Of a stretch of 30,259 bases of DNA, positions 1 through 7,720 are shown piece by piece. Each line of letters begins with the position of its first letter. Position 1 is the first letter of the stretch. This stretch comes from DAOTTW01 sp034437615 (GTDB taxonomy: Bacteria; Chloroflexota; Anaerolineae; Aggregatilineales; Phototrophicaceae): contig DAOTTW010000226.1 of assembly GCA_034437615.1 (NCBI GenBank), forward strand, positions 1 to 30,259, read 5' to 3'. The notes beneath the pieces were generated by a model that was given only the letters and a program-made list of their open reading frames with translations, was not told where the DNA came from and did not search any database. Both the position numbers and the translations under genes were made by a program.

Positions 1-705
1 GTGGTCGTCATTGCTTGCGATCACCCGGCCATCTGGCGCGATCAGGCGCAGTAGCGGGTCCAGCGTGCCGGATGCATCCTGTGCGCTAATCGTAACGCGG
101 CTATCAGCAGCGAGTTCCAGCGCTTCACGGTGGCTGCGCCCCGCCAGCAGATAAACGCGCCGTGTTTCTGCTGTATCATCTGTGCTGATCGTCTCGCTGA
201 GGGTGGCTTGCGTCAGTGTAACCTCGGCTTGCCCTGCGCTGACACCGTTGAAGCTATCCACGCGCAGCGTATACGCCCCTGCTTGCGGCAAATACAGCGC
301 CGTAAGTTCGGCGTCGCGTTGCAATCGGGGTGCTGCGTCTGGTCCCTCTGTATTTGGTTCAATTGGGGGTAGCAGCGTATCGTCGTTGTAGGCCAGCAAT
401 TGACCATCGGGTGCGATAACGGCCAGCGTCGTATCCAACGCGCTATCTTGTGCGGGGGTATTCAGGGCGCGTGTGCGGATGTCGATCAACTCATCACCAG
501 CGGAATCATAGGTCAGCAGGGCGGGCGCTACGGCGCTGATGTCGACAATGCGTGTGCCATCGGGCTGAATGCTCTGCGTATCGCTCGTCTGTGCGTGCAA
601 TGAGCTTAATGAGTGCAACGGGTATAATGGGTGCAATGGGACGAAAAGCAGCAGGAAAAGGCCCAGAAGTGTTATAAAATCGCTTGCATATGGTGATCGG
701 TGCAT
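1..705 (-). CDS. Secreted protein with PPC-like beta domains (3' end outside the window)
   Basis: The minus strand is open from the ATG at 703-705 to the window edge (235 codons, no stop). An AGGA ribosome-binding sequence lies 8 bases before the ATG. Residues 10-25 are a hydrophobic signal segment, followed by a Pro-Leu-His-rich stretch (residues 23-37) encoded by a 9-bp tandem repeat, and then by secreted-type sequence. Two copies of the motif L-x-x-I-A-P-D-G-(Q/R)-(L/V)-(L/I)-A-x-N-D-D are visible, one near residues 95-110 and one at the window edge. This motif is typical of pre-peptidase C-terminal (PPC) or related beta-sandwich domains of exported proteins, which often accompany proteases or other surface domains; whatever else the protein carries is beyond the window. 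It is transcribed divergently from the SH3 lipoprotein. Coding status is well supported by the continuous frame and motif repetition; the specific function is unknown. Confidence 0.8.
   Translation of the reverse strand, partial: MHRSPYASDFITLLGLFLLLFVPLHPLYPLHSLSSLHAQTSDTQSIQPDGTRIVDISAVAPALLTYDSAGDELIDIRTRALNTPAQDSALDTTLAVIAPDGQLLAYNDDTLLPPIEPNTEGPDAAPRLQRDAELTALYLPQAGAYTLRVDSFNGVSAGQAEVTLTQATLSETISTDDTAETRRVYLLAGRSHREALELAADSRVTISAQDASGTLDPLLRLIAPDGRVIASNDDH
596..640. repeat. Five tandem 9-bp repeats inside a coding region
   Basis: Five consecutive 9-bp units start at 596, 605, 614, 623 and 632, with consensus TGCAATGGG on the plus strand. Because the period is three codons, the minus-strand reading is PLH-PLY-PLH-SLS-SLH, placed just after the hydrophobic signal segment of the secreted protein. 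Loss or gain of a unit would keep the frame. Confidence 0.85.
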
Positions 706-750
706 TCGTCTCGTCCTACGCTGGGGCAACATGGCCATATTTGCCTGAGC

Positions 751-774
751 ACTGTACGCGAATTGTGGTACAGT
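751..774. promoter_or_regulatory. Inverted repeat ACTGTAC-N10-GTACAGT, candidate operator
   Basis: A perfect 7-bp inverted repeat has its arms at 751-757 and 768-774, separated by 10 bases. It lies in the divergent intergenic region between the secreted protein (start at 705) and the lipoprotein (start at 863), next to a possible -35 sequence. The dyad spacing suits a dimeric DNA-binding protein. No known regulator was matched; function is inferred. Confidence 0.45.
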
Positions 775-801
775 TGCAAGCATTAGCGCCCAATGGACAA
801 T
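774..801 (+). promoter_or_regulatory. Possible promoter of the SH3 lipoprotein gene
   Basis: TTGCAA (774-779) and GACAAT (796-801) are separated by 16 bases. Each matches four of six consensus positions. The -35 abuts the right arm of the inverted repeat at 751-774, so a bound repressor there could block polymerase. The match is modest. Confidence 0.3.
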
Positions 802-862
802 ACAAGATGTGCCATCGCATGAACGATCTCGTGGACATGATGACCTGTTTGATTTCATACAG

Positions 863-2182
863 ATGCCTATGCCAAAAGTAACTTTGCTGTTGATCTGTGT
901 AAGCCTACTTGTGCTCGCAGCGTGCGACACACAGCCACAGTCCGTCGCGGAGGCCGAACCGACAGCCACGCTGCTGCCGATTGTCAGCCGCACGCCGCGC
1001 TTTACGGCCACGCCACAGGCAACGCGCACACCATTGCCCACATTTACCTTTACGCCAACCGATACCTCCGTGCCCCCTACGCCGACGCTATCGCCCACCC
1101 CCACGCTGACGCCCACGATTGTCGGCATCGTGCAGGGGACGCGCCGCATCAACGTGCGCTCTGGCCCTGGAGTTGGCAATGCCATCGTTGATACAGTCTC
1201 ACCCGGCACCGGCGTACAGATTACCGGGGCTAACCCAGAGGGTGATTGGTTGCAGGTGGTGCTAGAGGATGGTCAGTCGGGCTGGATTTCGCAGAGCTTG
1301 CTGTTCATCGCGCCCACCACAACGCCCTTCCCCACACCGACGCCCTCGCCGGATTTAACCGCGCTGTTCCTGGGGACGCCACTGCCAACCGCTTTCCTGG
1401 GTGGTGGCACCGTGACGCCGACGCCGCCTAATGCTGTGACGACAGGCACGGCCAGCGTTGCTGGGGCTGCTGATGATAGCGATGGTGATGGTGATGACGG
1501 AGATGCAGGCGGTTCGCTGGCGTTTATCCCCACCGTAGACCTGCAAGCCATCAATGCAACGGCGACAGCGTTGGTTGCCGGGGCCGCGACATCGACACCG
1601 CGCCCACAATCCAGCAGCACCAGACCGCCAACGATTGACGCCAGCGCCACCACAGCCCGCGAAATTGTGCTGACGCCGGTGGATACAGAAACCTTCGCGA
1701 CCTTTGCACCACCGACAGCGACATCCAGCAGCGCAGACACGGGCAATGCAGGCAATACAGGCGCGGCGCAGGTGCTCGAACCGGGTACGGATGGCGCGGA
1801 CGTGTTCGCCTTTTGTGATAACCGCGCCTACAGCATCGCCCCGCCGGATGCGCTTTCAGCAGGCTCCACTATTGATATTTACTGGGCCTGGTTTGCCAGT
1901 ACGCAGGCGCAGGTCGGCCAACACGTCGATGCTGCCGTGCACGATTTGCGCATCAATGGCCAGCAAATCACCGACTTAGAGCCGTATCGTGGACCTGTGG
2001 CGCAGGAACTCGGTGATTTCGTGACGTACTGGTTTGTCCCTTATGGGCCATTGCCAGCAGGCGACTACACGATTACGTATCGCGTTAGCTGGGAGCGTCA
2101 GATCACGGATGGTTATAACTTCTTCGGGCCGGATACCAGCATCCCGTTTGAAGAGGAAAGCTGCACATTTACGGTAGAATGA
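863..2182 (+). CDS. Lipoprotein with SH3 domain and Thr/Pro-rich linkers
   Basis: Translation most likely starts at 863 (or the ATG at 869), which places a lipoprotein signal peptide at the N-terminus: hydrophobic residues 6-18, then the lipobox L-A-A-C with Cys21 as the lipidation site. An in-frame ATG at 809 would add 18 polar residues in front of the signal and is unlikely. No good Shine-Dalgarno is visible. Residues about 30-88 are a Thr/Pro-rich linker; about 89-150 form a bacterial SH3 domain with the hallmark N-V-R-S-G-P-G and a W-I-S end; about 155-310 are low-complexity Thr/Ala/Pro with an Asp/Gly run; about 312-439 form a C-terminal domain of unknown family containing several aromatic residues. 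The protein is probably anchored on the outer face of the membrane, with SH3 binding wall or protein ligands. The domain calls are solid; the physiological role is unknown. Confidence 0.85.
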   Translation: MPMPKVTLLLICVSLLVLAACDTQPQSVAEAEPTATLLPIVSRTPRFTATPQATRTPLPTFTFTPTDTSVPPTPTLSPTPTLTPTIVGIVQGTRRINVRSGPGVGNAIVDTVSPGTGVQITGANPEGDWLQVVLEDGQSGWISQSLLFIAPTTTPFPTPTPSPDLTALFLGTPLPTAFLGGGTVTPTPPNAVTTGTASVAGAADDSDGDGDDGDAGGSLAFIPTVDLQAINATATALVAGAATSTPRPQSSSTRPPTIDASATTAREIVLTPVDTETFATFAPPTATSSSADTGNAGNTGAAQVLEPGTDGADVFAFCDNRAYSIAPPDALSAGSTIDIYWAWFASTQAQVGQHVDAAVHDLRINGQQITDLEPYRGPVAQELGDFVTYWFVPYGPLPAGDYTITYRVSWERQITDGYNFFGPDTSIPFEEESCTFTVE

Positions 2183-2237
2183 GATAATAGGGTAGAATCA
2201 CAGGAAAACATGGACGGTGAAAGTTGGTAATCGTTGT

Positions 2238-2321
2238 GGCGGCCAACGCCGCCCCGGACGACAAGAATGGCGTCTCTACGCGAGACGCTGACCAACCGTA
2301 GGGACGCAGCAAGCTGCGTCC
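2238..2321. repeat. Triple-hairpin intergenic repeat, copy A
   Basis: Hairpin 1 is GGCGGC-CAAC-GCCGCC (2238-2253). Hairpin 2, beginning at about 2257, is decayed. Hairpin 3 is GGACGCAG-CAAG-CTGCGTCC (2302-2321). The layout matches copies at 3674-3749 and 21606-21687. It fills most of the 236-bp gap between the lipoprotein and LysM genes; nothing else was seen there. Confidence 0.75.
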
Positions 2322-2418
2322 GCCACGATGACGATGCGACCTGAATGGTGCTGAAATGCTGACGGGCCGACAAGCTGACAGGCTAACAGGCTAACAAATA
2401 GAAAAGGATCACTCACAC

Positions 2419-3657
2419 ATGCACAAACGTTCAACCCCTATTGTACTACTGATTGCTGCCCTATCGCTGCTCGTGCTGCTGCCGTTAGCGGCGCAAGATG
2501 GCATCAGCCTGCCTATTACAGCCGATACAAGCTACACCGTTCAGCGCGGCGATGCGCTGGATACCCTGGGCGCGTTTTTTGATGTCAGCCCGACCTGCCT
2601 GGCAGAGACCAACGACATCGAACCGACAGCCCGCTTAGAAATTGGGCAGACGCTGCTCGTTTCGGTGGATTGCCCGGTGTATGGCGCTGACCCGCGTGAT
2701 GAAACCGTCGGTCTGGTGCGGGTGCAGCGTGATACGGTGCGCTTCGTGGATGACTGCGACGGTTACCGCGTGCAAAAGGCGGATACGCTGGACGAGATCG
2801 GGCAGGAATTGGATGTGTCGGTGGTGGCGTTGCTCGCAGCAAATGCGCTTGAGCGTGGGCGCGACCTGACCGAAAACACCTGCTTGACGATTCCAGCAGG
2901 CGCACCGCCTTACGGCACTGTGCCCGCATCCGATATGGGCATCGGCGGTGGTGCGAAGGTCGCTGGGGAAACCTATGTCGTGCAGCGCAACGATACGCTG
3001 GATGTCATCGGGCAGGAATTTGATGTGTCGGTTGTAGCGTTGCAGCAGGCCAATGGCATCGAAGACCCACGCACGCTGCGCCCCGGTATGACGCTCGTGG
3101 TTCCGGCAGGTGCAGCAGCTTACGGTGTATTCCCGCCCACAGATGGCAGCGCTGTGCTGGCAGACACCGCACCGAGTGGCTTCACGCTTGACGTCGAAAC
3201 GGGTGAGTCGTTAGACGACATCGCGCAGCAGTTTGACGTGTCGCTACGCGCTATCGAAATCGCCAACGGTGTGAACCCTGGCCGCAACGTCATGCCTGGA
3301 ACAGCCATCTTCATCCCGGATAACGCGCCTGTCTACGGCGTCGATGACTTCGACCCGGCGACGCTGGGCGCAGGTGGCGGCAGCACAGCGCCAGCCGTAA
3401 CAGTCGGGCCGGATACGTATATCGTGCAGCCCCGCGATACGTTGGAGACCATCGCCGCAGCGACAGACAAGCGCACGCAATGCTTGGTGGACGCCAACGA
3501 CCTGCAACGGCCTGCGCTGCTGCAACCGGGGCAAACGCTCTTCATCGACCCGGCCTGCGGCCCCTATGAGGGTGTCTATCGGCGGCCACTGCAAGCGGCT
3601 GACTCTGACGGCAGCACGGGTGATGCAGCAGCAGATGCCAGTGGTGGCGTCGGCTAA
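2419..3657 (+). CDS. Exported protein with five LysM repeats
   Basis: The 412-residue protein begins with a signal peptide (hydrophobic residues 8-25, cleavage probably after A-A). Five LysM modules follow at about 39-82, 116-158, 186-229, 255-299 and 334-378. Each has the (Y/F)-x-V-x-x-x-D/E-(A/T/S)-L-D-x-(I/L) opening and a (P)G-x-x-(L/I)-x-(I/V) close. LysM modules bind N-acetylglucosamine polymers such as peptidoglycan, which is established for the family. Each module is followed by a short conserved (P/A)-x-Y-G turn, giving way to YE after the last. Cysteines are paired in modules 1 (C60, C85), 2 (C113, C155) and 5 (C355, C380), suggesting disulfides outside the cytoplasm. No catalytic domain is present, so it probably acts as an adhesin or scaffold. 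AGGA sits about 10 bases before the ATG. The C-terminal 20 residues are low-complexity Ser/Asp/Gly. Confidence 0.92.
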   Translation: MHKRSTPIVLLIAALSLLVLLPLAAQDGISLPITADTSYTVQRGDALDTLGAFFDVSPTCLAETNDIEPTARLEIGQTLLVSVDCPVYGADPRDETVGLVRVQRDTVRFVDDCDGYRVQKADTLDEIGQELDVSVVALLAANALERGRDLTENTCLTIPAGAPPYGTVPASDMGIGGGAKVAGETYVVQRNDTLDVIGQEFDVSVVALQQANGIEDPRTLRPGMTLVVPAGAAAYGVFPPTDGSAVLADTAPSGFTLDVETGESLDDIAQQFDVSLRAIEIANGVNPGRNVMPGTAIFIPDNAPVYGVDDFDPATLGAGGGSTAPAVTVGPDTYIVQPRDTLETIAAATDKRTQCLVDANDLQRPALLQPGQTLFIDPACGPYEGVYRRPLQAADSDGSTGDAAADASGGVG

Positions 3658-3673
3658 CGCCCAATACAGCAAT

Positions 3674-3749
3674 GCGGCTGACGCCGCCCGGACGCCAAGA
3701 ACGGCGTCCCTACAAAGCATCGTTCGCAGGGACGCGCCGAGGCGCGTCC
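3674..3749. repeat. Triple-hairpin intergenic repeat, copy B
   Basis: Three hairpins in a row: GCGGC-TGAC-GCCGC (3674-3687), GGACGCC-N6-GGCGTCC (3690-3709) and GGACGCGC-CGAG-GCGCGTCC (3730-3749). It lies between two convergent genes (LysM protein and flotillin), so it could also stop transcripts from both sides, though no U-run follows. Confidence 0.85.
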
Positions 3750-3793
3750 GCAAGCCGCCGCCACATTTCTGCTAGGCTGCACAAGAACGGCGT

Positions 3794-5359
3794 TTAGGTG
3801 TTGTCGTGCTCCTCCTGAATGTAACGCGGTGCTGTGTATTCGTCATCAGTATCAGCAGCGGAGCCAGTGCTGTCGCTGGTGGGTGTCTCGTCAGCCAGTG
3901 CAGCCGCGCCGTTCATATCCCGCAGCGAGTTAAACAGCTTGGCGGCCCGCTTCAGCACCGATTCAAAATCATCGTCGGAGAGCGCTTCGACCTTCGCCAT
4001 GAACATCTGCGAGACTTCCGGCACGTTCATCAGCAGGTCCATCAGCGTATTGCCTGTGCTGTGCGCACCGTTGCCATTGGACCCGTTGCCACCCTGCCCA
4101 AACTGCACGATGCGCACGTTATTGCCGAGGCCCCCCATTGCATCTGCAACAGCGCGGACTTTCTCGATGTCGGCCTGTGTCACCTGCTCGATGACGAATT
4201 GGCGCAGGTTGATTTCACCCTCGGCGGCGCTGGCCGAGGCGATTTCGCGGCGGCCAGCGGCTTCTGCGAGTAGCTTGGCCTTTTCACCTTCAGCCTCAGC
4301 CAGCAAGCGCGCCCGCACACCCTCAGCTTCGGCGCGTACACCGGCGGCCTCGGCTTCCTTCATGACTTGCAGCGCAATGGCATCAGCGCGGCCTTGCTGC
4401 TCAACGGCGTCGGCGTCGGCCTGTGCACGCTGGCGTGTGGCGTTGGCTTGCGCTTCTGCTTCGATCTCGATACGGCGGCGCTCAGCCTCGGCACGGATTT
4501 CGATAGATTGACGGTCTGCGCGGGCTGGCACCAGCACAGCGGCCTCCTGTTCTTGTTCCACTGCCAATGCACGGCGGCGTTGCACTTCCTGATCGGAATC
4601 GGCCTGCGCAAGCCCAATTTCGCGGCCCACCTGCACCTCACGCAGTTGCAGGGCTTCGCGCTGCTGCAAAATCTCGCGCTGTGAATCGAGTTCGGCTTGT
4701 TCGGCCTGTTGCCTGGCCATCGCGGCCTTAATGCGAGCTTCACGGTCCGCTTCGGCGCGTGCAATTTCGGCGTCGCGCTTCACGGCTGCGATCTGCGGCG
4801 CGGCCATCGCTTGGAGGTAGCCTTCTTCGTCGGTGATTTCTTCGATGCCCATTGAGATGATCTTGACGCCCATCGCTGCCACATCGTCGCTGGCCAAATC
4901 CTGCACGCGCTGCACGAATTCGTCGCGGTCACGGTGGATATTCTCGACGGTCATCTGGCCGACGATAGCGCGGAAGTTGGCGCTGAGCGTTTCTGTGATG
5001 ACCTGCCGCACCTCTTCGCGTGTTGAATCCAGGAAGGCTTTTGCGGCGGTCTGGATGGCACCTTCTTCGCCGTCAATCTGCACCTGCGCCACCCAATCGA
5101 GGCGAATGGGCACGCCGCTAATCGTATACACTTCGTCTTTTTCGGTTTTGATCGTCATAATCGTCAGGTCTAGCGTCTGGTGCGTCTGGATGATGGGCCA
5201 GACGAACACACCGCCATTCGAGACCATGCGCGTCCCGCCGCTACCATAGACCACAAAGACTTTACTGGGGGGCACCTGATAGTAGTAGCGCGATACCAGC
5301 ACCACCACGAACACCACAATCAGCGCAAGTGCGCCACCGATGATAATAATTGTTTCCAT
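3794..5359 (-). CDS. Flotillin-like SPFH domain membrane protein
   Basis: The 521-residue protein has one N-terminal membrane segment (about residues 4-24). An SPFH/band-7 domain follows (about 30-200, with the V-P-P-S-K-V-F-V-V-Y-G opening typical of flotillins), then a long Ala/Glu/Arg/Gln coiled coil (about 195-390) rich in A-E-A-E repeats, and a C-terminal tail ending in acidic, Ser/Thr-rich sequence. Flotillins oligomerise at the cytoplasmic face of the membrane and organise ordered membrane domains that affect signalling and secretion. The gene follows an NfeD-like gene 145 bp upstream on the same strand, the same partnership as Bacillus yuaF-yuaG (floT). A GAGG sequence lies about 11 bases before the ATG. 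The assignment to the flotillin family rather than another SPFH group is based on the coiled-coil length and neighbour. Confidence 0.93.
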   Translation of the reverse strand: METIIIIGGALALIVVFVVVLVSRYYYQVPPSKVFVVYGSGGTRMVSNGGVFVWPIIQTHQTLDLTIMTIKTEKDEVYTISGVPIRLDWVAQVQIDGEEGAIQTAAKAFLDSTREEVRQVITETLSANFRAIVGQMTVENIHRDRDEFVQRVQDLASDDVAAMGVKIISMGIEEITDEEGYLQAMAAPQIAAVKRDAEIARAEADREARIKAAMARQQAEQAELDSQREILQQREALQLREVQVGREIGLAQADSDQEVQRRRALAVEQEQEAAVLVPARADRQSIEIRAEAERRRIEIEAEAQANATRQRAQADADAVEQQGRADAIALQVMKEAEAAGVRAEAEGVRARLLAEAEGEKAKLLAEAAGRREIASASAAEGEINLRQFVIEQVTQADIEKVRAVADAMGGLGNNVRIVQFGQGGNGSNGNGAHSTGNTLMDLLMNVPEVSQMFMAKVEALSDDDFESVLKRAAKLFNSLRDMNGAAALADETPTSDSTGSAADTDDEYTAPRYIQEEHDNT

Positions 5360-5418
5360 GTGTTGTTTAGCCTCGTATCATAATGTTTTTCTGTGTGTGC
5401 TTGTTGTCGTGTCCTGTC

Positions 5419-5469
5419 GTATAGGGGTTTAGCGTGCCAAACCCAGGGCTTAGCACGCTGAGCCACTAC
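5419..5469. repeat. 51-bp double-hairpin repeat, inverted relative to 29930-29980
   Basis: The reverse complement of this segment aligns without gaps over 51 bases with 29930-29980, with only a few differences. Both contain two adjacent imperfect hairpins (a GGCTTAGC...GCTAAGCC-type stem and a GGGTTTGG...CCAAACCC-type stem). Here it sits between the NfeD-like and flotillin genes and may influence the downstream gene's mRNA. Confidence 0.8.
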
Positions 5470-5504
5470 GACGCTATTGGCTCAACTTCATAGCTGATTT
5501 AATT

Positions 5505-6098
5505 TTACTCGGAATTGCGGCGGCGGACAGTCAAGCGCCCATTATTGATGCCGACAATCGACACAATCGCGCCCTTTTCCAGCGGCTCAGCGTCTTCGAT
5601 GTGGCGCACCGCGTACTTGATGCGCTCGCCGTCGATAATCAGCGCCTCACCGAGTTTGCCCGCAGGCGTATCAACGGTGATGCGTGCCCGTTTACCGATG
5701 AGCGTATCGGCACTGTGCAGGGCGTCCGGTTCACGGCGCAGCAGAAAGCGCATGAACACCTGAAAGCCACGCCCCAGCAGCAGGCCGAACAGCACACTGA
5801 GCAAGAGCACCAGCAGCATCGGCCATTCAGCCAACGACCCCGCCAAGCCCATCGCGCCGAAGCCCACACAGAAAATCGCAATCACATTCAGGCTGATGCC
5901 CACCGCCTGACTATCGCCGCCATCGGCCCCCACATCGGCATCGGCCCCGATGTCCACATCTGCGCCGAAATCCACATCCGCAGCGCCTGCATCGGCATCA
6001 CCGACGCCGCCCAGGAAAATGCTGATTAGCATAAAGACCACGCCAAACGCCAGGATCGCGCCGAAGATCGCGGTCGGGTTGCTCAATAACTCGTTCAT
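5505..6098 (-). CDS. NfeD-like / YuaF-like membrane protein, flotillin partner
   Basis: The 197-residue protein has an N-terminal membrane helix (about 10-30), an acidic loop rich in repeated G-A-D-x-D (about 33-62), two further membrane segments (about 67-110), and a C-terminal soluble domain (about 127-195) with an I-G-K-x-(A/G)-x-(I/V) start and beta-rich sequence consistent with the OB-fold of NfeD proteins. NfeD-family proteins without the protease half are commonly encoded next to SPFH proteins and are thought to help build or localise flotillin assemblies. It heads the two-gene unit with flotillin. GGAG lies about 13 bases before the ATG, rather far. The acidic G-A-D repeat is in the loop following helix 1 and is unusual compared with Bacillus YuaF. 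Confidence 0.85.
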   Translation of the reverse strand: MNELLSNPTAIFGAILAFGVVFMLISIFLGGVGDADAGAADVDFGADVDIGADADVGADGGDSQAVGISLNVIAIFCVGFGAMGLAGSLAEWPMLLVLLLSVLFGLLLGRGFQVFMRFLLRREPDALHSADTLIGKRARITVDTPAGKLGEALIIDGERIKYAVRHIEDAEPLEKGAIVSIVGINNGRLTVRRRNSE

Positions 6099-6178
6099 CG
6101 TCTGACACTTACTCCAAAATCAACGCTACCTTTTATTATCATACGCCGAAAAGCCCGCCAACATAATGATACGTTTCT

Positions 6179-6217
6179 GACGCTCTGCCAGTACCCTAAT
6201 ATTTGGGGTAGAGCGTC
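6179..6217. promoter_or_regulatory. Hairpin/inverted repeat just upstream of the ffh promoter
   Basis: The arms GACGCTCT (6179-6186) and AGAGCGTC (6210-6217) are perfectly complementary, with an inner ACCC/GGGT pair. It ends three bases before a good -35 element and lies in the divergent region between the NfeD-like gene and ffh, so it could be an operator for either or both directions. Confidence 0.4.
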
Positions 6218-6220
6218 GCC

Positions 6221-6249
6221 TTGATGATTGCACCCTATAGCAGTACAAT
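6221..6249 (+). promoter_or_regulatory. Promoter of the ffh cluster
   Basis: TTGATG (6221-6226), a 17-base spacer and TACAAT (6244-6249) match the sigma-70 consensus at four and five of six positions. The transcript would begin about 40 bases before the ffh start at 6298. Confidence 0.6.
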
Positions 6250-6297
6250 CAACTATTCGTGAACAGCGCAACACTAGCGCCTTATCAGGATTTTGGG

Positions 6298-7668
6298 ATG
6301 TTTAGTAGCCTCAGCAAACGCTTACAGGATGCTTTTGATAGCATCGGTAAGGGCGGAACCGTCACCGAGCAGGATTTGAAGGATGTGATGCGTGAAGTAC
6401 GCATGGCCCTGCTAGAAGCGGATGTCGCCCTGCCTATCGTGAAAGACTTCGTGAAGCAGGTCCGCGAACGCGCCATCGGTGCAGAGGTGCACAAGAAATT
6501 GCGGCCCGGTGAGCAGATCGTCAAGATCGTGCACGAAGAACTAGAAATCGTGCTCGGTGAACCTGGTCGCCTGACGTTTTCGGGCAGCCAGAAGCCGCAT
6601 GTGATTATGATGGTAGGCTTACAGGGGTCTGGTAAAACGACCAGCAGCGCCAAGCTCGCGCTTTACCTGATGAAAGAGATGAACCGCAAGCCGTTCTTGG
6701 TGGCCGCAGATACCTATCGCCCCGCAGCCGTCGACCAATTGGTGACGCTGGCCAAGCAGGTGAACGTCGAATATCACCAGGAAGGCACCAGTGCGACACC
6801 GCCGGAGATTGCGCGGCGTGGCCTGAAAGCGGCGAAAGAAGCCAACGCCGATGTCTGCATCATCGACACGGCAGGCCGCCTGCAAATTGACGAAACGCTG
6901 ATGCAGGAGCTAGAGCGCATCAAGGCCGACACCGAGCCGGCAGAGGTGCTGCTGGTTGCAGATGCCATGACAGGCCAGGAAGCGGTCAACATCGCGAAGG
7001 GCTTTAATGAGCGCGTCGGCATTACGGGCCTGGTGCTCACAAAGGTCGATGGTGATGCGCGTGGCGGTGCGGCGCTGTCCATGCGCCATGTAACGGGCGT
7101 GCCTATCAAATTCATGGGTACAGGCGAAAAAATCAGCATCCAGAACTTCGAGATGTTCCACCCGGACCGCATCGCACAGCGCATCCTGGGTATGGGCGAT
7201 GTGATGTCGCTGATTGAGACCGTCGAGCAGCAATTTGACGAGGAAGAGGCCGAACGCCTGCAAAAGCGCCTGATGGAGAATGAGTTCTCCTTGCAGGATT
7301 TCCTTGAGCAGCTTCAGAAGATCAGAAAGATGGGGTCTATCTCGCGCATTCTGGGCATGGTCCCTGGTATGAGCAAGCTGCAAAACAACGAGGCGTTCAA
7401 CGAGCAAGACATCGAATCGCGCATCAAGCGGGTGGAAGCCATCCTGAACTCTATGACGGCGGAAGAACGGCGGAAGCCCAAGCTGCTCTCGAAGGGGGGT
7501 GCCAGCCGCAAGAAGCGCATCGCGAAGGGTAGCGGCACCGAAGTGCGTGACATCAACGATGTCATCAAGCAATACCGCCAGATGAAGAAGATGATGGACG
7601 GGTTGCGCAAGGGCAAGATGCCCAATATCCCAGGCTTATCACCCAGCGACCTGAACCAATTACAGTAA
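6298..7668 (+). CDS. ffh: Signal recognition particle protein Ffh
   Basis: This GTPase binds signal sequences of nascent membrane and exported proteins, together with 4.5S RNA, and delivers them to FtsY. Starting at the ATG at 6298 gives the family-typical M-F-x-S-L-S-x-R-L-Q opening and uses CAGGA about 8 bases upstream; an in-frame GTG at 6259 would add 13 atypical residues. The N-domain four-helix bundle comes first. The G-domain has a P-loop G-L-Q-G-S-G-K-T-T at about 107-115, D-T-Y-R-P-A-A, D-T-A-G-R-L and T-K-V-D-G-D-A-R-G-G. The methionine-rich M-domain occupies about 300-456 with the G-M-V-P-G-M and K-P-K-L-L-S/S-R-x-x-R-I-A-x-G-S-G RNA-binding region. The length (456) is normal. It heads a cluster with rpsP, khpA and rimM, an arrangement common in bacteria. 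Confidence 0.97.
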   Translation: MFSSLSKRLQDAFDSIGKGGTVTEQDLKDVMREVRMALLEADVALPIVKDFVKQVRERAIGAEVHKKLRPGEQIVKIVHEELEIVLGEPGRLTFSGSQKPHVIMMVGLQGSGKTTSSAKLALYLMKEMNRKPFLVAADTYRPAAVDQLVTLAKQVNVEYHQEGTSATPPEIARRGLKAAKEANADVCIIDTAGRLQIDETLMQELERIKADTEPAEVLLVADAMTGQEAVNIAKGFNERVGITGLVLTKVDGDARGGAALSMRHVTGVPIKFMGTGEKISIQNFEMFHPDRIAQRILGMGDVMSLIETVEQQFDEEEAERLQKRLMENEFSLQDFLEQLQKIRKMGSISRILGMVPGMSKLQNNEAFNEQDIESRIKRVEAILNSMTAEERRKPKLLSKGGASRKKRIAKGSGTEVRDINDVIKQYRQMKKMMDGLRKGKMPNIPGLSPSDLNQLQ

Positions 7669-7720
7669 TGTATAGCAACTGACAGCCGAACAAGCAAACA
7701 TAACCAGGAGAACACACAAC

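Noticed and set aside
623..628. TATAAT as a -10 element
   Set aside because: It arises from one unit of the 9-bp coding repeat and lies inside the secreted protein's coding region.
1273..1755. Open frame of 160 codons on the minus strand
   Set aside because: It is antisense to the Thr/Pro-rich lipoprotein; low-complexity GC-rich coding sequence produces such frames. No motifs or ribosome-binding site.
3834..4511. Open frame of 225 codons on the plus strand
   Set aside because: It is antisense to the flotillin coiled coil; the Ala/Ser-rich translation mirrors the A-E repeats.
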